Assembly: GCA_002449145.1 (NCBI GenBank)
Contig: DKCG01000018.1
Coordinates: 1-47,698 of the forward strand
Length of the DNA stretch: 47,698 bases
From: Christensenella sp. UBA6880
GTDB taxonomy: Bacteria; Bacillota; Clostridia; Christensenellales; CAG-917
Direction of reading: 5' to 3'
Shown: positions 25,422 to 33,493 of the stretch, one piece after another
Position numbering within the stretch: the first letter of the stretch is position 1
Layout of the letters: each line of letters opens with the position of its first letter
Position numbers and translations under genes: made by a program
The notes under the pieces: generated by a model
Seen by the model: only the letters and a program-made list of their open reading frames with translations
What the model was told of the DNA's origin: nothing
The model's database searches: none

Positions 25422-26744
25422 TTAGTCCGACAATTCTCCTTTCATCGCTTTGTCATAAGCCGTCAAATCGAAATATCCCGTACCCGTAAGGCCGAAAAGA
25501 ATGGTTTTTTCTTCGCCTGTTTGTTTACACTCGATTGCTTTGTCCATTGCGACCTTTATGGCATGAGCGGATTCGGGCGCAGGCAAAATTCCCTCTACCC
25601 TTGCAAAAGCGATTGCGCTTTCAAACACCTCTCGTTGACGAACGGCGACAGCCTCGTCGATGTATCCGTCGTGGTAGAGTCTGCTTATTATGGGGCTCAT
25701 GCCGTGATAACGAAGTCCGCCCGCATGAGTTGCCGAAGGAATGAAATCGCACCCCAACGTATACATTTTTGCAAGCGGTGTAACCATTCCCGTATCGCAA
25801 AAATCATAGCGGAATTCCCCTTTTGTAAGACTGGGACAACTCACAGGTTCGACGGCAACGAATCTCGGATTGCGTTTCCCTTGCAATTTGTCTCTCATAA
25901 ACGCCGACATAAGACCGCCCAAGTTGCTTCCGCCTCCTGCGCAACCTATGACAATATCGGGATATTCGTCGACTTTTTCCATTGCGATTTTGCTTTCGAG
26001 TCCGATGATCGACTGGTGCAAGACAACCTGATTAAGTACGCTTCCGAGGGCGTACTTTTTCTTTCCGTTCGATTTAAGAGCGACTTCGACCGCCTCGCTT
26101 ATCGCCGTTCCGAGACTTCCGTTGAGATTTACGCCGTCCGCAAGCATTTTTCTTCCCACTTGCGTGGTGTCGGAAGGCGACGGAATCACGTTTGCGCCGT
26201 AAACGCCCATGAGTGTTTTGCGTTGCGGCTTTTGTTCATAGGAACATCTGACCATATAAACCGTTAAATCCAAACCGAAATAACTGCACGCCATGGAAAG
26301 AGCGGTGCCCCATTGTCCCGCCCCCGTTTCCGTGGTCAAGCCGTCAAGCCCTTGTTCTTTTGCATAATACGCCTGGGCAATCGCGCTGTTGAGTTTGTGC
26401 GAGCCGCTTGTATTGTTGCCTTCGAATTTATAATAAATTCTTGCAGGCGTATCCAACGCTTTTTCAAGGCAATATGCTCGGACAAGCGGCGAGGGACGAT
26501 ACATTTTATAAAAGTCCCTGACGGCCTCGGGAATCTCGATAAATGCGTGTGTGGAATCGAGTTCTTGCTTCGAACATTCGCTGTTGAAAACCGCTTCGAG
26601 TTCATCGAGTTTTGCCGGCTCGTCAGTTGTCGGATTGAGCAGAGGGCCTATATCCGTCTTCATGTCGGCGCGCACGTTATACCAATCTTTTGGTATCTCG
26701 TTTTCGGACAGATAGATCTTATAAGGTATTTTATTTTTGCTCAT
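25422..26744 (-). CDS. trpB: Tryptophan synthase beta chain, TrpB2 type
   Basis: A 440-residue pyridoxal-phosphate enzyme joining indole and serine to make tryptophan. The N-terminal IYLSENEIPKDWYN region and the length mark the TrpB2 branch rather than TrpB1. PLP-binding Lys117 lies in SGSHKLNSA, with GAGQWGTA and the phosphate-binding glycines CAGGGSNLGG following. No trpA or other trp gene is adjacent, which is common for TrpB2 and suggests indole salvage or a stand-alone role. Regulation by a tryptophan T-box upstream supports the substrate. GGAGGCGCAT directly precedes ATG. Confidence 0.94.
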   Translation of the reverse strand: MSKNKIPYKIYLSENEIPKDWYNVRADMKTDIGPLLNPTTDEPAKLDELEAVFNSECSKQELDSTHAFIEIPEAVRDFYKMYRPSPLVRAYCLEKALDTPARIYYKFEGNNTSGSHKLNSAIAQAYYAKEQGLDGLTTETGAGQWGTALSMACSYFGLDLTVYMVRCSYEQKPQRKTLMGVYGANVIPSPSDTTQVGRKMLADGVNLNGSLGTAISEAVEVALKSNGKKKYALGSVLNQVVLHQSIIGLESKIAMEKVDEYPDIVIGCAGGGSNLGGLMSAFMRDKLQGKRNPRFVAVEPVSCPSLTKGEFRYDFCDTGMVTPLAKMYTLGCDFIPSATHAGGLRYHGMSPIISRLYHDGYIDEAVAVRQREVFESAIAFARVEGILPAPESAHAIKVAMDKAIECKQTGEEKTILFGLTGTGYFDLTAYDKAMKGELSD

Positions 26745-26945
26745 ATGCGCCTCCGTTATATATTGTGTTGTTTTGTCACAACACGATGTTTATTATTCTG
26801 TTTTTTTGTCATAAACCGCCTTTTGTGCGATTTGCGACACGGTGCGTCGCTTTATCCCGGTGCCGTTCGGTTGCAACCGAAACAAAATCGTTGCCGCTCG
26901 AATCGACTTTTTGCATGCTTTGCTTTTTGTTTTTTATTTCGCAAA

Positions 26946-27210
26946 AAAACAAGAAAGTCCGTGCAAAATCCAAAAGATTTTGTACGGACAAGATACTATC
27001 CTGCGGTGCCACCGTACTTGAAGCGTTTGACCGCTTCCCCTCATCGACCGCCTGCACGATCTGTCTTCTTACGCGAGAATTACGTCCGAAACTACTTTGT
27101 TCGCCTCGACCCTCGGGGGCCCATATTGTCGAATGCGGTGTCTGTCGGCATTCCACCGTCGCCGACTCTCTGTAAGTCTTGCATTCGTTTTCTTCCCTTC
27201 ATCGGTTTAC
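26946..27210 (-). promoter_or_regulatory. T-box riboswitch, predicted tryptophan-specific
   Basis: Read leftward, the leader has the T-box core GGTGGCACCGCAGGATAG (complement of about 26995-27015), an AGAGAG motif in stem I (near 27165-27170) and a terminator stem formed by GTCCGTACAAAATC and its near-complement (about 26957-26990) followed by a T-rich tract at 26941-26953. A TGG triplet at 27121-27123 is the best specifier candidate, giving tryptophan, which fits the trpB gene below. Uncharged tRNA-Trp would prevent termination. The remaining 200 bases between terminator and trpB hold one short frame (35 codons starting near 26917) without a ribosome binding site, and a CAACAC hairpin; I see nothing else there. 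Confidence 0.88.
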
Positions 27211-27216
27211 GATTGA

Positions 27217-27245
27217 ATGTTAAACCCTAATCGCCTTCGTGTCAA
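27217..27245 (-). promoter_or_regulatory. Promoter of the T-box leader
   Basis: Leftward TTGACA (27240-27245), 17-base spacer, TAACAT (27217-27222). Confidence 0.8.
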
Positions 27246-27313
27246 CACTTTTTACACCTGTTCGTTTGGCACCCGGGCGATTGCTTGCTTGCTTTACGGT
27301 CGATTTCGGGCGG

Positions 27314-27358
27314 TTAAAAAAGCAACCGCCGTTCGGTGATACTGCCATCGAACGGCGG
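27314..27358 (-). terminator. Intrinsic terminator of the small membrane protein gene
   Basis: CCGCCGTTCG (27326-27335) pairs with CGAACGGCGG (27349-27358); leftward it is followed by TTGC and six T. Confidence 0.88.
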
Positions 27359-27404
27359 CTTCTTTGTGCGAAAATTTTTTTCGTCGCTTTTTTTGACGTT
27401 GTCG

Positions 27405-27638
27405 TTATTCCGTTCGTATTTTCTTCATCTTTGAAAAATAATTCGCTTCGCCGATAACGAACAGCAAACCCGCAACGACGAACATCGTGATGCCGATGCC
27501 GTAGCCGACGCTTCCCGGAACGAGGAAGAAGAATGCAAGTCCCACGGAAAACGCGATGAATGCAACCAAAAGAAACAAAATCATCACGTTCATATTGCCG
27601 AGTTCCGCAACTCTTTTGACGAGATTTTTGTCTTCCAT
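27405..27638 (-). CDS. Small two-helix membrane protein
   Basis: A 77-residue protein with a short charged start, two hydrophobic helices (about residues 17-37 and 43-63) separated by a Pro-Gly turn, and a basic tail. A near-consensus AAGGAGGTGTGAT site stands directly before ATG and a strong terminator follows, so the gene is real. Family and function are unknown. Confidence 0.75.
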   Translation of the reverse strand: MEDKNLVKRVAELGNMNVMILFLLVAFIAFSVGLAFFFLVPGSVGYGIGITMFVVAGLLFVIGEANYFSKMKKIRTE

Positions 27639-27724
27639 ATCACACCTCCTTTTGCCATATCGTGTGCAAAAATCGCGATTTTATTCTTTTGGGGACGAAC
27701 GCCGCAAAAACACCGTCCTTTAGC

Positions 27725-27753
27725 GTTTAGATTTTCGACGTGCGGCAATAATT
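27725..27753 (+). promoter_or_regulatory. Possible sigma-F-type promoter of yyaC
   Basis: GTTTA (27725-27729), 14 bases, then GGCAATAATT (27744-27753), close to the forespore sigma-F -10 consensus (GGnrAnAmTR) except the last base. yyaC is a sigma-F gene in Bacillus. The spacing is slightly short and the ATG follows only five bases later. Confidence 0.35.
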
Positions 27754-27758
27754 AGGCA

Positions 27759-28349
27759 ATGAGAAAAACCAAACGTAAACAAGACGAAATCGAAAAAATC
27801 CATATCCCCTCTCAACTTTCCTCTTGCGAGGCAGAGTCCGAAAGCGGCGACGAATACGACCCTCTCGCGCCGTTCGTTGCGCGTATGTTCAACGACATAA
27901 TTGAAAAAGGCGACAGAGAAATCGTGGTCGTATGCTTCGGCACCAACGCTATTTCGGGCGACTCTCTCGGTCCGTCGGTCGGCACTCTGCTCACAAAAAA
28001 ATACGACGTTTCCGCATTCGTATACGGCACGGACGAGGCTCAAATCAACGGCAAAAATATGCAGGAATGGCTTGCGTTTATAAAGTCCGTTCACCAAAAC
28101 GCGTTGTTCGTCGCAGTGGACGCTTCGCTCGGAAACAAGGACAAAGTGGGACAAATCGTGCTTCGCGACGACGGAGTGTGTCCCTCGGGCGTGACGGGCA
28201 AATCCGAGCGTTTCGGCGATATAGGCGTTTTGGGGATAGTTGCCCGCAATCAAGGCGACCCTCTTATGCAACTTTTGACCGTATCGCCCGTTTACGTCGA
28301 CAATTTGGCAAATGAAATAGCGGTTATGTTGAAAGCGGCTCTTGCGTGA
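27759..28349 (+). CDS. yyaC: Sporulation protein YyaC (spore-protease-like)
   Basis: A 196-residue member of the YyaC family, related to the germination protease GPR and made in sporulating cells. The family core is evident: VVVCFGTNAISGDSLGPSVGTLL, then VYGTDEAQINGKN, ALFVAVDASLGNKDKVGQI and PSGVTGKSE. The Asp residues of the GDSLGP and DASLG motifs are the probable catalytic or metal-related residues. No strong ribosome binding site precedes ATG. Together with the gerA operon it marks the organism as a spore former. Confidence 0.92.
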   Translation: MRKTKRKQDEIEKIHIPSQLSSCEAESESGDEYDPLAPFVARMFNDIIEKGDREIVVVCFGTNAISGDSLGPSVGTLLTKKYDVSAFVYGTDEAQINGKNMQEWLAFIKSVHQNALFVAVDASLGNKDKVGQIVLRDDGVCPSGVTGKSERFGDIGVLGIVARNQGDPLMQLLTVSPVYVDNLANEIAVMLKAALA

Positions 28350-28399
28350 ACGTTTTGCGCACGCCGTTTTTTGCGATTTTTCCGCCGTTTTTCAAAAGG

Positions 28400-28426
28400 G
28401 TTCGGAGCGCAACCGAACTTTTTTTG
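28400..28426 (+). terminator. Intrinsic terminator after yyaC
   Basis: GTTCGG (28400-28405) pairs with CCGAAC (28413-28418), followed by seven T. Confidence 0.85.
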
Positions 28427-28434
28427 TTTTTGTA

Positions 28435-28463
28435 TTGCATATAATTTTATATCGGGTTATAAT
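28435..28463 (+). promoter_or_regulatory. Vegetative promoter of the cvpA-like gene
   Basis: TTGCAT (28435-28440), 17-base spacer, perfect TATAAT (28458-28463). Confidence 0.8.
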
Positions 28464-28532
28464 GTTTATAATCAACATTTTGCGCATATACGCGTCGTGG
28501 GCGCGTGTCTACGCGCAACGGAAGGTGCAACT

Positions 28533-29318
28533 ATGACGTCTTTTTTACTATCTGCCGATATACCTTATGCGGACATCGCGTTTTTCGTCGTTGTCGCGCT
28601 CGGCTTGATTTTGGGCGTCATACGCGGATTCTCGAAATCCTTTAAGGGCGTGTTCCTTACGATTGCGATTATGCTTTCGGCTCTGCTCTTAATCACCCCC
28701 ACTTTCGATTCTGTGCGCAACCTCGATATGTTCAAAAATATGGAAACTTCCATAACCGAAAAAATCGAGAGCGGCGACAAGATTTTCTCGCAAAAAATAT
28801 TCATAGGCACGGACAGCGAAACGGGCGAGAAAAAATACTACGTCGAAGTATCCGGCGAAGAAGGCACGTCCAAAGTCGAACTTGAAAAGAGCATGGGCGA
28901 GGGGCTGACTTCCTCTCTCAAAGGCAAATTTGCGCTGTGGCTTGCAAAGACGTTCATCACCGACGACGGACAGACGTTGGGCGGCGTTGCCGGCACGTTT
29001 GCGTCCGACATAATCGTTGCGGTGATTATGTTTGTCGTATACTGCGTCGCGCTGGGTCTTGTATGCTGGCTTCTTCGCAAGATATTTGCAAAAATGCATA
29101 CGTCCGAATCGGGCGCGCTCAAGGCAATCGACCGCACTTTCGGCGCAATCGTATCGACGGCGTTCGCACTTGTGTTTATCCTTGTCGTGCTTGCGATTCT
29201 CAACGCTCTCAAAGACAAACTGCCGACGGTTGACGAGGCTCTTTCATCCTCGACGGTTTGCGGATATTTTTATCAAAACAATCCTGTTGCAAAACTTTTC
29301 ACCGAAATTTTCGGTTGA
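28533..29318 (+). CDS. CvpA-family membrane protein
   Basis: A protein of about 261 residues with the CvpA opening (ADIAFFVVVALGLILGVIRG), about four membrane segments, and a hydrophilic extracytoplasmic loop of about 90 residues between the second and third. CvpA relatives are involved in colicin V export in E. coli and in cell-envelope processes elsewhere; the exact role here is unknown. The start at 28533 is preceded by GGAAGGTG; an upstream in-frame extension to 28371 crosses the promoter and terminator and is rejected. The gene directly precedes the large repeat protein, with a 52-base gap, suggesting one envelope-related operon. Confidence 0.82.
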   Translation: MTSFLLSADIPYADIAFFVVVALGLILGVIRGFSKSFKGVFLTIAIMLSALLLITPTFDSVRNLDMFKNMETSITEKIESGDKIFSQKIFIGTDSETGEKKYYVEVSGEEGTSKVELEKSMGEGLTSSLKGKFALWLAKTFITDDGQTLGGVAGTFASDIIVAVIMFVVYCVALGLVCWLLRKIFAKMHTSESGALKAIDRTFGAIVSTAFALVFILVVLAILNALKDKLPTVDEALSSSTVCGYFYQNNPVAKLFTEIFG

Positions 29319-29325
29319 TAAATCT

Positions 29326-29348
29326 CGTGTCTGCTTTGTGCAGGCACG
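29326..29348 (+). terminator. Hairpin between cvpA-like gene and repeat protein gene
   Basis: CGTGTCTGC (29326-29334) pairs with GCAGGCACG (29340-29348) with one G-T pair, followed by TTTAATATT. The T tract is weak, so it may be a partial terminator or a processing/stability hairpin within the operon. Confidence 0.45.
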
Positions 29349-29369
29349 TTTAATATTATGGGGTATATT

Positions 29370-32300
29370 ATGAAAGTACTTCGCGGAACTTTAACATTCG
29401 TTCTCGGTATGGTGATAGGCATCATACTTTTCGTCCTCGCAATCGGCGGCGCGGTCGTTGCGGTCGGAACGTCCGTTACGGTCGGACAACTTCAACAAAA
29501 CTTCACCGACGAAGGTCCGATCGCCAAAGACAGCGACCTATACAACAAAACCATTCTCGACGCCGTAAAACAAGCGATCGAGGACGTGAACGGTCTCGAT
29601 TCTCTGACCCTTCAAACCCTATATCGGCACTACGGCATATCCCTTCTCAACGGAATAAGCGGAATAGACTTCACCACAAAGGACTTCTACACCGCCCCTA
29701 TTAAGGATATTTTGGACGATTTGTCAATCGTTGTAAACTCGTTCACGCTCGACGACGTGAGCAAACTTGCAGACATAAACTTTTCCGATTATAATCTGCC
29801 CATACTCGACGACAATCTCGACAACAACGTAAAATCCGCAATCGACAACATTATGGGATCGCTAAACGGCGACATCTCGGTGAGAAAGATAAAGGACAAC
29901 TTCGGCATCGACATCGGCGTTGAGGACAACAAACTCATTGCGACGTTGCAAGACGTTGCATTGTCCGCTTTCGGCGCGGTTGTGAACGCAATCACACTCG
30001 ACAAACTTCTGGAAGTGGATTCCGACACGTTTATTCCCAAGGGCGAAAATCTCGTATACCAAAAGGTTGACAAATACGAGGAAGTTTCAAAATCCGACCT
30101 TGCAAACGCGAATTACGCCCCCGCGCTCGGCGTTGAAACGTATATTTCGGGCGCAATCGACACCGATAACGACGGCACGACGGACAAACTCGTCGAAAAA
30201 GAACTTCGCTATGTCAAAAAGACCGTGAAGAGCGAAAACGGCGAAAAAAGCGAAAAATACGTCGTGGACAATTCCTGCTATGCGGAAGGCTTCTCTGCCG
30301 ACGAGAACGAAACTGCGTTCTATCGTCACGTTCAATACGTCGTTGCGACAAATGCATCCGAAAACGTCGCAAGCCTCTATGTCGTCGCGTATGCCAACCG
30401 CATTGCGACAATCGACGGCGCAAATTACACCCTCGTGTCAAAGGGATTCGTGCCCTTGACCGATATTACGTTTTCTCAAACACCCGACAACAACGGCAAC
30501 AAACTCAACGTAACGGCGGTTAAATACAAACTCGAAGACGGAACGTACGAGGAAAGCGCGTCCTTCTACGTTATGGACGAGCAAATCGACAAAGACAGTA
30601 TGCTTCGCACCCTCGACGAGGGCGAAGAAGCGGGCGGCAGAAAGCCGTACTTGCGAATACACAAAGGCACTTCGGCGCAAATCCTTCAAATCGTGTCGAA
30701 TATGACGGTTGTGGAACTTCAAAACGCCGACAACCTTCTCGACCAATTCACGATAGGCGACGTCGTGGACACCACCAAACCCGACACCGCAAAAGCAATC
30801 ATCGCGCTCAAAGACTGCAAACTCAGCGAAATAGGCACGAAAATCAACGACCTAAAAATCGACGAACTCATCGACGTTAAGGACGAGTCCGCCCCGATTA
30901 TGAAAGCCCTTGCAAACAGAGGTTGCACCCTCAAAGACATCGACACGATTGCAAACAAACTTACGATTGGCGAAGTGCTCGACATACAATACGACGTTTA
31001 CGCCGAAGCGACGGACGGCGCATACGTCAAATGCGAAGTGTACGTTCCCTACAACGTATATGCGCACGGCGAGAACGTTCAACTTTACGCAAAACAAGCG
31101 GACGGAACGTATAGCGCGGTGGCTTCGGTTGCGGACGGCGAAACCGCATACGTCGCGGTTGCAAGATACCGCCTCTACAACGCAGACGCCGACGGCGCGG
31201 CAACCAGATATAACCGCACCACGCAAGGCGCAACGGCTCTTGCGCTTCAACAAATGGCAAAGCGCGGCTACACCCTCGAAGACATCGGCGAAAAACTCAA
31301 CGATATGTTCTTTGACGAACTCGTGCGAATCGAAAGCGGCGACAATATTCTTATGAAATCGCTGTCCAAAAAGGACGCTACCCTCGACAACATAAGCGAA
31401 GTCGTGGATACGCTCAAAGTGGACGAAGTCATCGAAATAAACGAAAAGTCCTCTCGCCTTATGCAATCGCTCAAGGCAAGAGATTGCCTCGTCACCGAAC
31501 TCGGCAATATATCCGACCAACTCACCCTTGCAGAAACCACCGATATTGCGTTTTACGAGTACACCGAGTCGGCAAACGGCAAATACGTCAAAGTGGTCGA
31601 AGATAAATACGTCTACTGCGACGGCAACGAGTATTTTGGAAGCGAACGCTTCTCGAAAGACGACGAGGGCAATTACGTTCCCGACGAAAACGGCAAATAC
31701 GCAAAAGCGTTCTACTTCACCCTCTATAACCCCGTGCAGCACGGCGGACTTACAACCTACACTCGCACGACCGACGCAACCGAACTCGGCTATACGCCGT
31801 CGTCTGCGGTGCTTCAGCGTATGGCGTATTCCACGCTCGGCGAATTCTCCGATTCGTTCGGTGCCCTCACGCTCGGCGACGTTATGGACATCGACGCTGA
31901 TATTTACGAACAAGACGAAACCGTCAATCCGGGCACGTCTTACTTCTACTACGACGTCGAAAACCACCTCTTTATGCGCCAAGGCGATTCTGTTCCCTCG
32001 ACGGTTACCGACGACCACAAGAACTACAAAGTCAAAGTCGCGGGCACGAGTTCGTCGGTTATCAAACGCCTTGCGTACGTCCCCGTTGACGATTTGTCAA
32101 GCGCAATGGAAATCGTGATGAAAGATATGCTTCTTTCCGAACTCGTGGATGTGTACGAGTTCTCGACAATCGAGAGTATCGACGCTACCTTTGACAGAAA
32201 CACGAGCACGATTAAAGAAGACGACCGCTTTATCGTAAACCCCGTCGGCACGGAAACCGATTCGGAAGGCAACGAAAAGCCCTTCACCTATGTCTACGAC

Positions 32301-33377
32301 GAAACGGGCAAATATATCGCAAGAAGTTACGCTTTCGTCAAAGCAGATAACCTCAATCCGACCGGAACGGTTTCTTTCAGATATCAAAAAACCAACTTGA
32401 TTGCAGACATTGCAACCGGCAATATTTATTACTGCGGAACAAAAGACGGAAAAATTGTATACGACAACAACGCCACACTCTGCGCGTACGTCGCATACAA
32501 AAACTTGTCGTCCACAACCGCAACTGCATCCGATAAACTTTACAAACGCGTTGACGCATCGGCATCGGATGCCTTCGATACCCAGCCTTTATATGACAAC
32601 ACAAAAGGCGACCTCTACGTCCTTATCAACGGCAAATATGTGAAGTATGACTCGTCGAATCTCACTCACGCCGGCGAAACAATCTACCAAAAACACGATG
32701 AAAACACGGTATATTTTGTGGACAAATCCACGCCCGGCGTTGTCGGCGACGACGGATATGTATACAACAAAAAAACGGACGTGCTTTACGCAAAACAATA
32801 CTGCGAAAACATCTACGTCAAGGACGCAAAGGGCGAGTACACCGTCATAAACGGCAAAGCGGAAACCTTCGTCGACGGCGTGCACGACCAAAGTGCAAGA
32901 TACAGTGTAGTCGTCGGCTACCTTGCGCAAGTCAACGAAGTTTACAATTCAAAAAAGGACACTGACGGCAACATCACGTCGTATACCAATCCGCTTCCCC
33001 ACCTCACCGAAAGAGTGAACGTCGAAAACGAAAAGAGCGAAGCGGTGCTTCGTATGATTGCAAGAGAGCAAGTCACAATCGAGAACATCAACGGCGTCAT
33101 CAAAAATGCGAAAATTTCCGACATTATGGACATATCTGAAGGCAGTTTGTTCTACGACTTCAAAGATAGTAAAATCGAAAATTTGAGCCACGACGTCCAA
33201 AAGAGTTTCTCGACAATGACAATGGGGCAACTCCTTATGTATGCAGATATAAGCGGGCTTGCAAACGGCGTTAAAGAAGTTATCTCTGATATAACGCTCG
33301 AAAACTTCTTCCACAGTCTTACAATTCAAAACGGCATCGTTATCGATCTCGAAAAAGCGTACGGCTACCAAGTGTAA
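29370..33377 (+). CDS. Large membrane-anchored repeat protein (1335 residues)
   Basis: One N-terminal hydrophobic anchor (about residues 5-35) and then a long extracytoplasmic part. Two module types alternate. Type 1 is a helical repeat of about 35 residues ending in a motif such as FTIGDVVD, LKIDELIDV, LTIGEVLDI, MFFDELVRI, LKVDEVIEI, LTLAETTDI, LTLGDVMDI or AKISDIMDI (coding near 30747, 30854, 30960, 31306, 31411, 31522, 31867 and 33109); neighbouring copies are 105-111 bases apart, and related motifs occur in the N-terminal 220 residues. Type 2 is a Tyr-, Val- and Lys-rich strand module (for example GKYVKVVEDKYVYCDG) inserted between type 1 copies. No enzyme motif, sortase signal or cell-wall domain is visible. 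The second ATG is preferred because GGGG lies six bases upstream. The protein probably works in the envelope with the CvpA-like protein. Confidence 0.85.
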   Translation: MKVLRGTLTFVLGMVIGIILFVLAIGGAVVAVGTSVTVGQLQQNFTDEGPIAKDSDLYNKTILDAVKQAIEDVNGLDSLTLQTLYRHYGISLLNGISGIDFTTKDFYTAPIKDILDDLSIVVNSFTLDDVSKLADINFSDYNLPILDDNLDNNVKSAIDNIMGSLNGDISVRKIKDNFGIDIGVEDNKLIATLQDVALSAFGAVVNAITLDKLLEVDSDTFIPKGENLVYQKVDKYEEVSKSDLANANYAPALGVETYISGAIDTDNDGTTDKLVEKELRYVKKTVKSENGEKSEKYVVDNSCYAEGFSADENETAFYRHVQYVVATNASENVASLYVVAYANRIATIDGANYTLVSKGFVPLTDITFSQTPDNNGNKLNVTAVKYKLEDGTYEESASFYVMDEQIDKDSMLRTLDEGEEAGGRKPYLRIHKGTSAQILQIVSNMTVVELQNADNLLDQFTIGDVVDTTKPDTAKAIIALKDCKLSEIGTKINDLKIDELIDVKDESAPIMKALANRGCTLKDIDTIANKLTIGEVLDIQYDVYAEATDGAYVKCEVYVPYNVYAHGENVQLYAKQADGTYSAVASVADGETAYVAVARYRLYNADADGAATRYNRTTQGATALALQQMAKRGYTLEDIGEKLNDMFFDELVRIESGDNILMKSLSKKDATLDNISEVVDTLKVDEVIEINEKSSRLMQSLKARDCLVTELGNISDQLTLAETTDIAFYEYTESANGKYVKVVEDKYVYCDGNEYFGSERFSKDDEGNYVPDENGKYAKAFYFTLYNPVQHGGLTTYTRTTDATELGYTPSSAVLQRMAYSTLGEFSDSFGALTLGDVMDIDADIYEQDETVNPGTSYFYYDVENHLFMRQGDSVPSTVTDDHKNYKVKVAGTSSSVIKRLAYVPVDDLSSAMEIVMKDMLLSELVDVYEFSTIESIDATFDRNTSTIKEDDRFIVNPVGTETDSEGNEKPFTYVYDETGKYIARSYAFVKADNLNPTGTVSFRYQKTNLIADIATGNIYYCGTKDGKIVYDNNATLCAYVAYKNLSSTTATASDKLYKRVDASASDAFDTQPLYDNTKGDLYVLINGKYVKYDSSNLTHAGETIYQKHDENTVYFVDKSTPGVVGDDGYVYNKKTDVLYAKQYCENIYVKDAKGEYTVINGKAETFVDGVHDQSARYSVVVGYLAQVNEVYNSKKDTDGNITSYTNPLPHLTERVNVENEKSEAVLRMIAREQVTIENINGVIKNAKISDIMDISEGSLFYDFKDSKIENLSHDVQKSFSTMTMGQLLMYADISGLANGVKEVISDITLENFFHSLTIQNGIVIDLEKAYGYQV

Positions 33378-33426
33378 CCGCTTGAAACTCGAGAAAAAAA
33401 ACTAATTCAAAAACTATCAAAAAACA

Positions 33427-33453
33427 AAAGCGGCTGTTAAACAGCCGTTTTCG
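33427..33453. terminator. Bidirectional terminator between convergent genes
   Basis: CGGCTGT (33431-33437) pairs with ACAGCCG (33441-33447), with A-rich left and T-rich right flanks; it serves both the repeat protein gene and the oppositely directed ABC-F gene. Confidence 0.85.
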
Positions 33454-33493
33454 TTTTGTTTAAGTGTTTATTTTGTAATAATCATATCAGATT

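Noticed and set aside
26809..26916. 35-codon minus-strand frame between T-box terminator and trpB (MQKVDSSGNDF...)
   Set aside because: No ribosome binding site and no tryptophan codons, so it is not a leader peptide; probably chance.
26313..27230. 305-codon plus-strand frame across the trpB start and T-box
   Set aside because: It lies antisense to a conserved enzyme and a riboswitch; no ribosome binding site.
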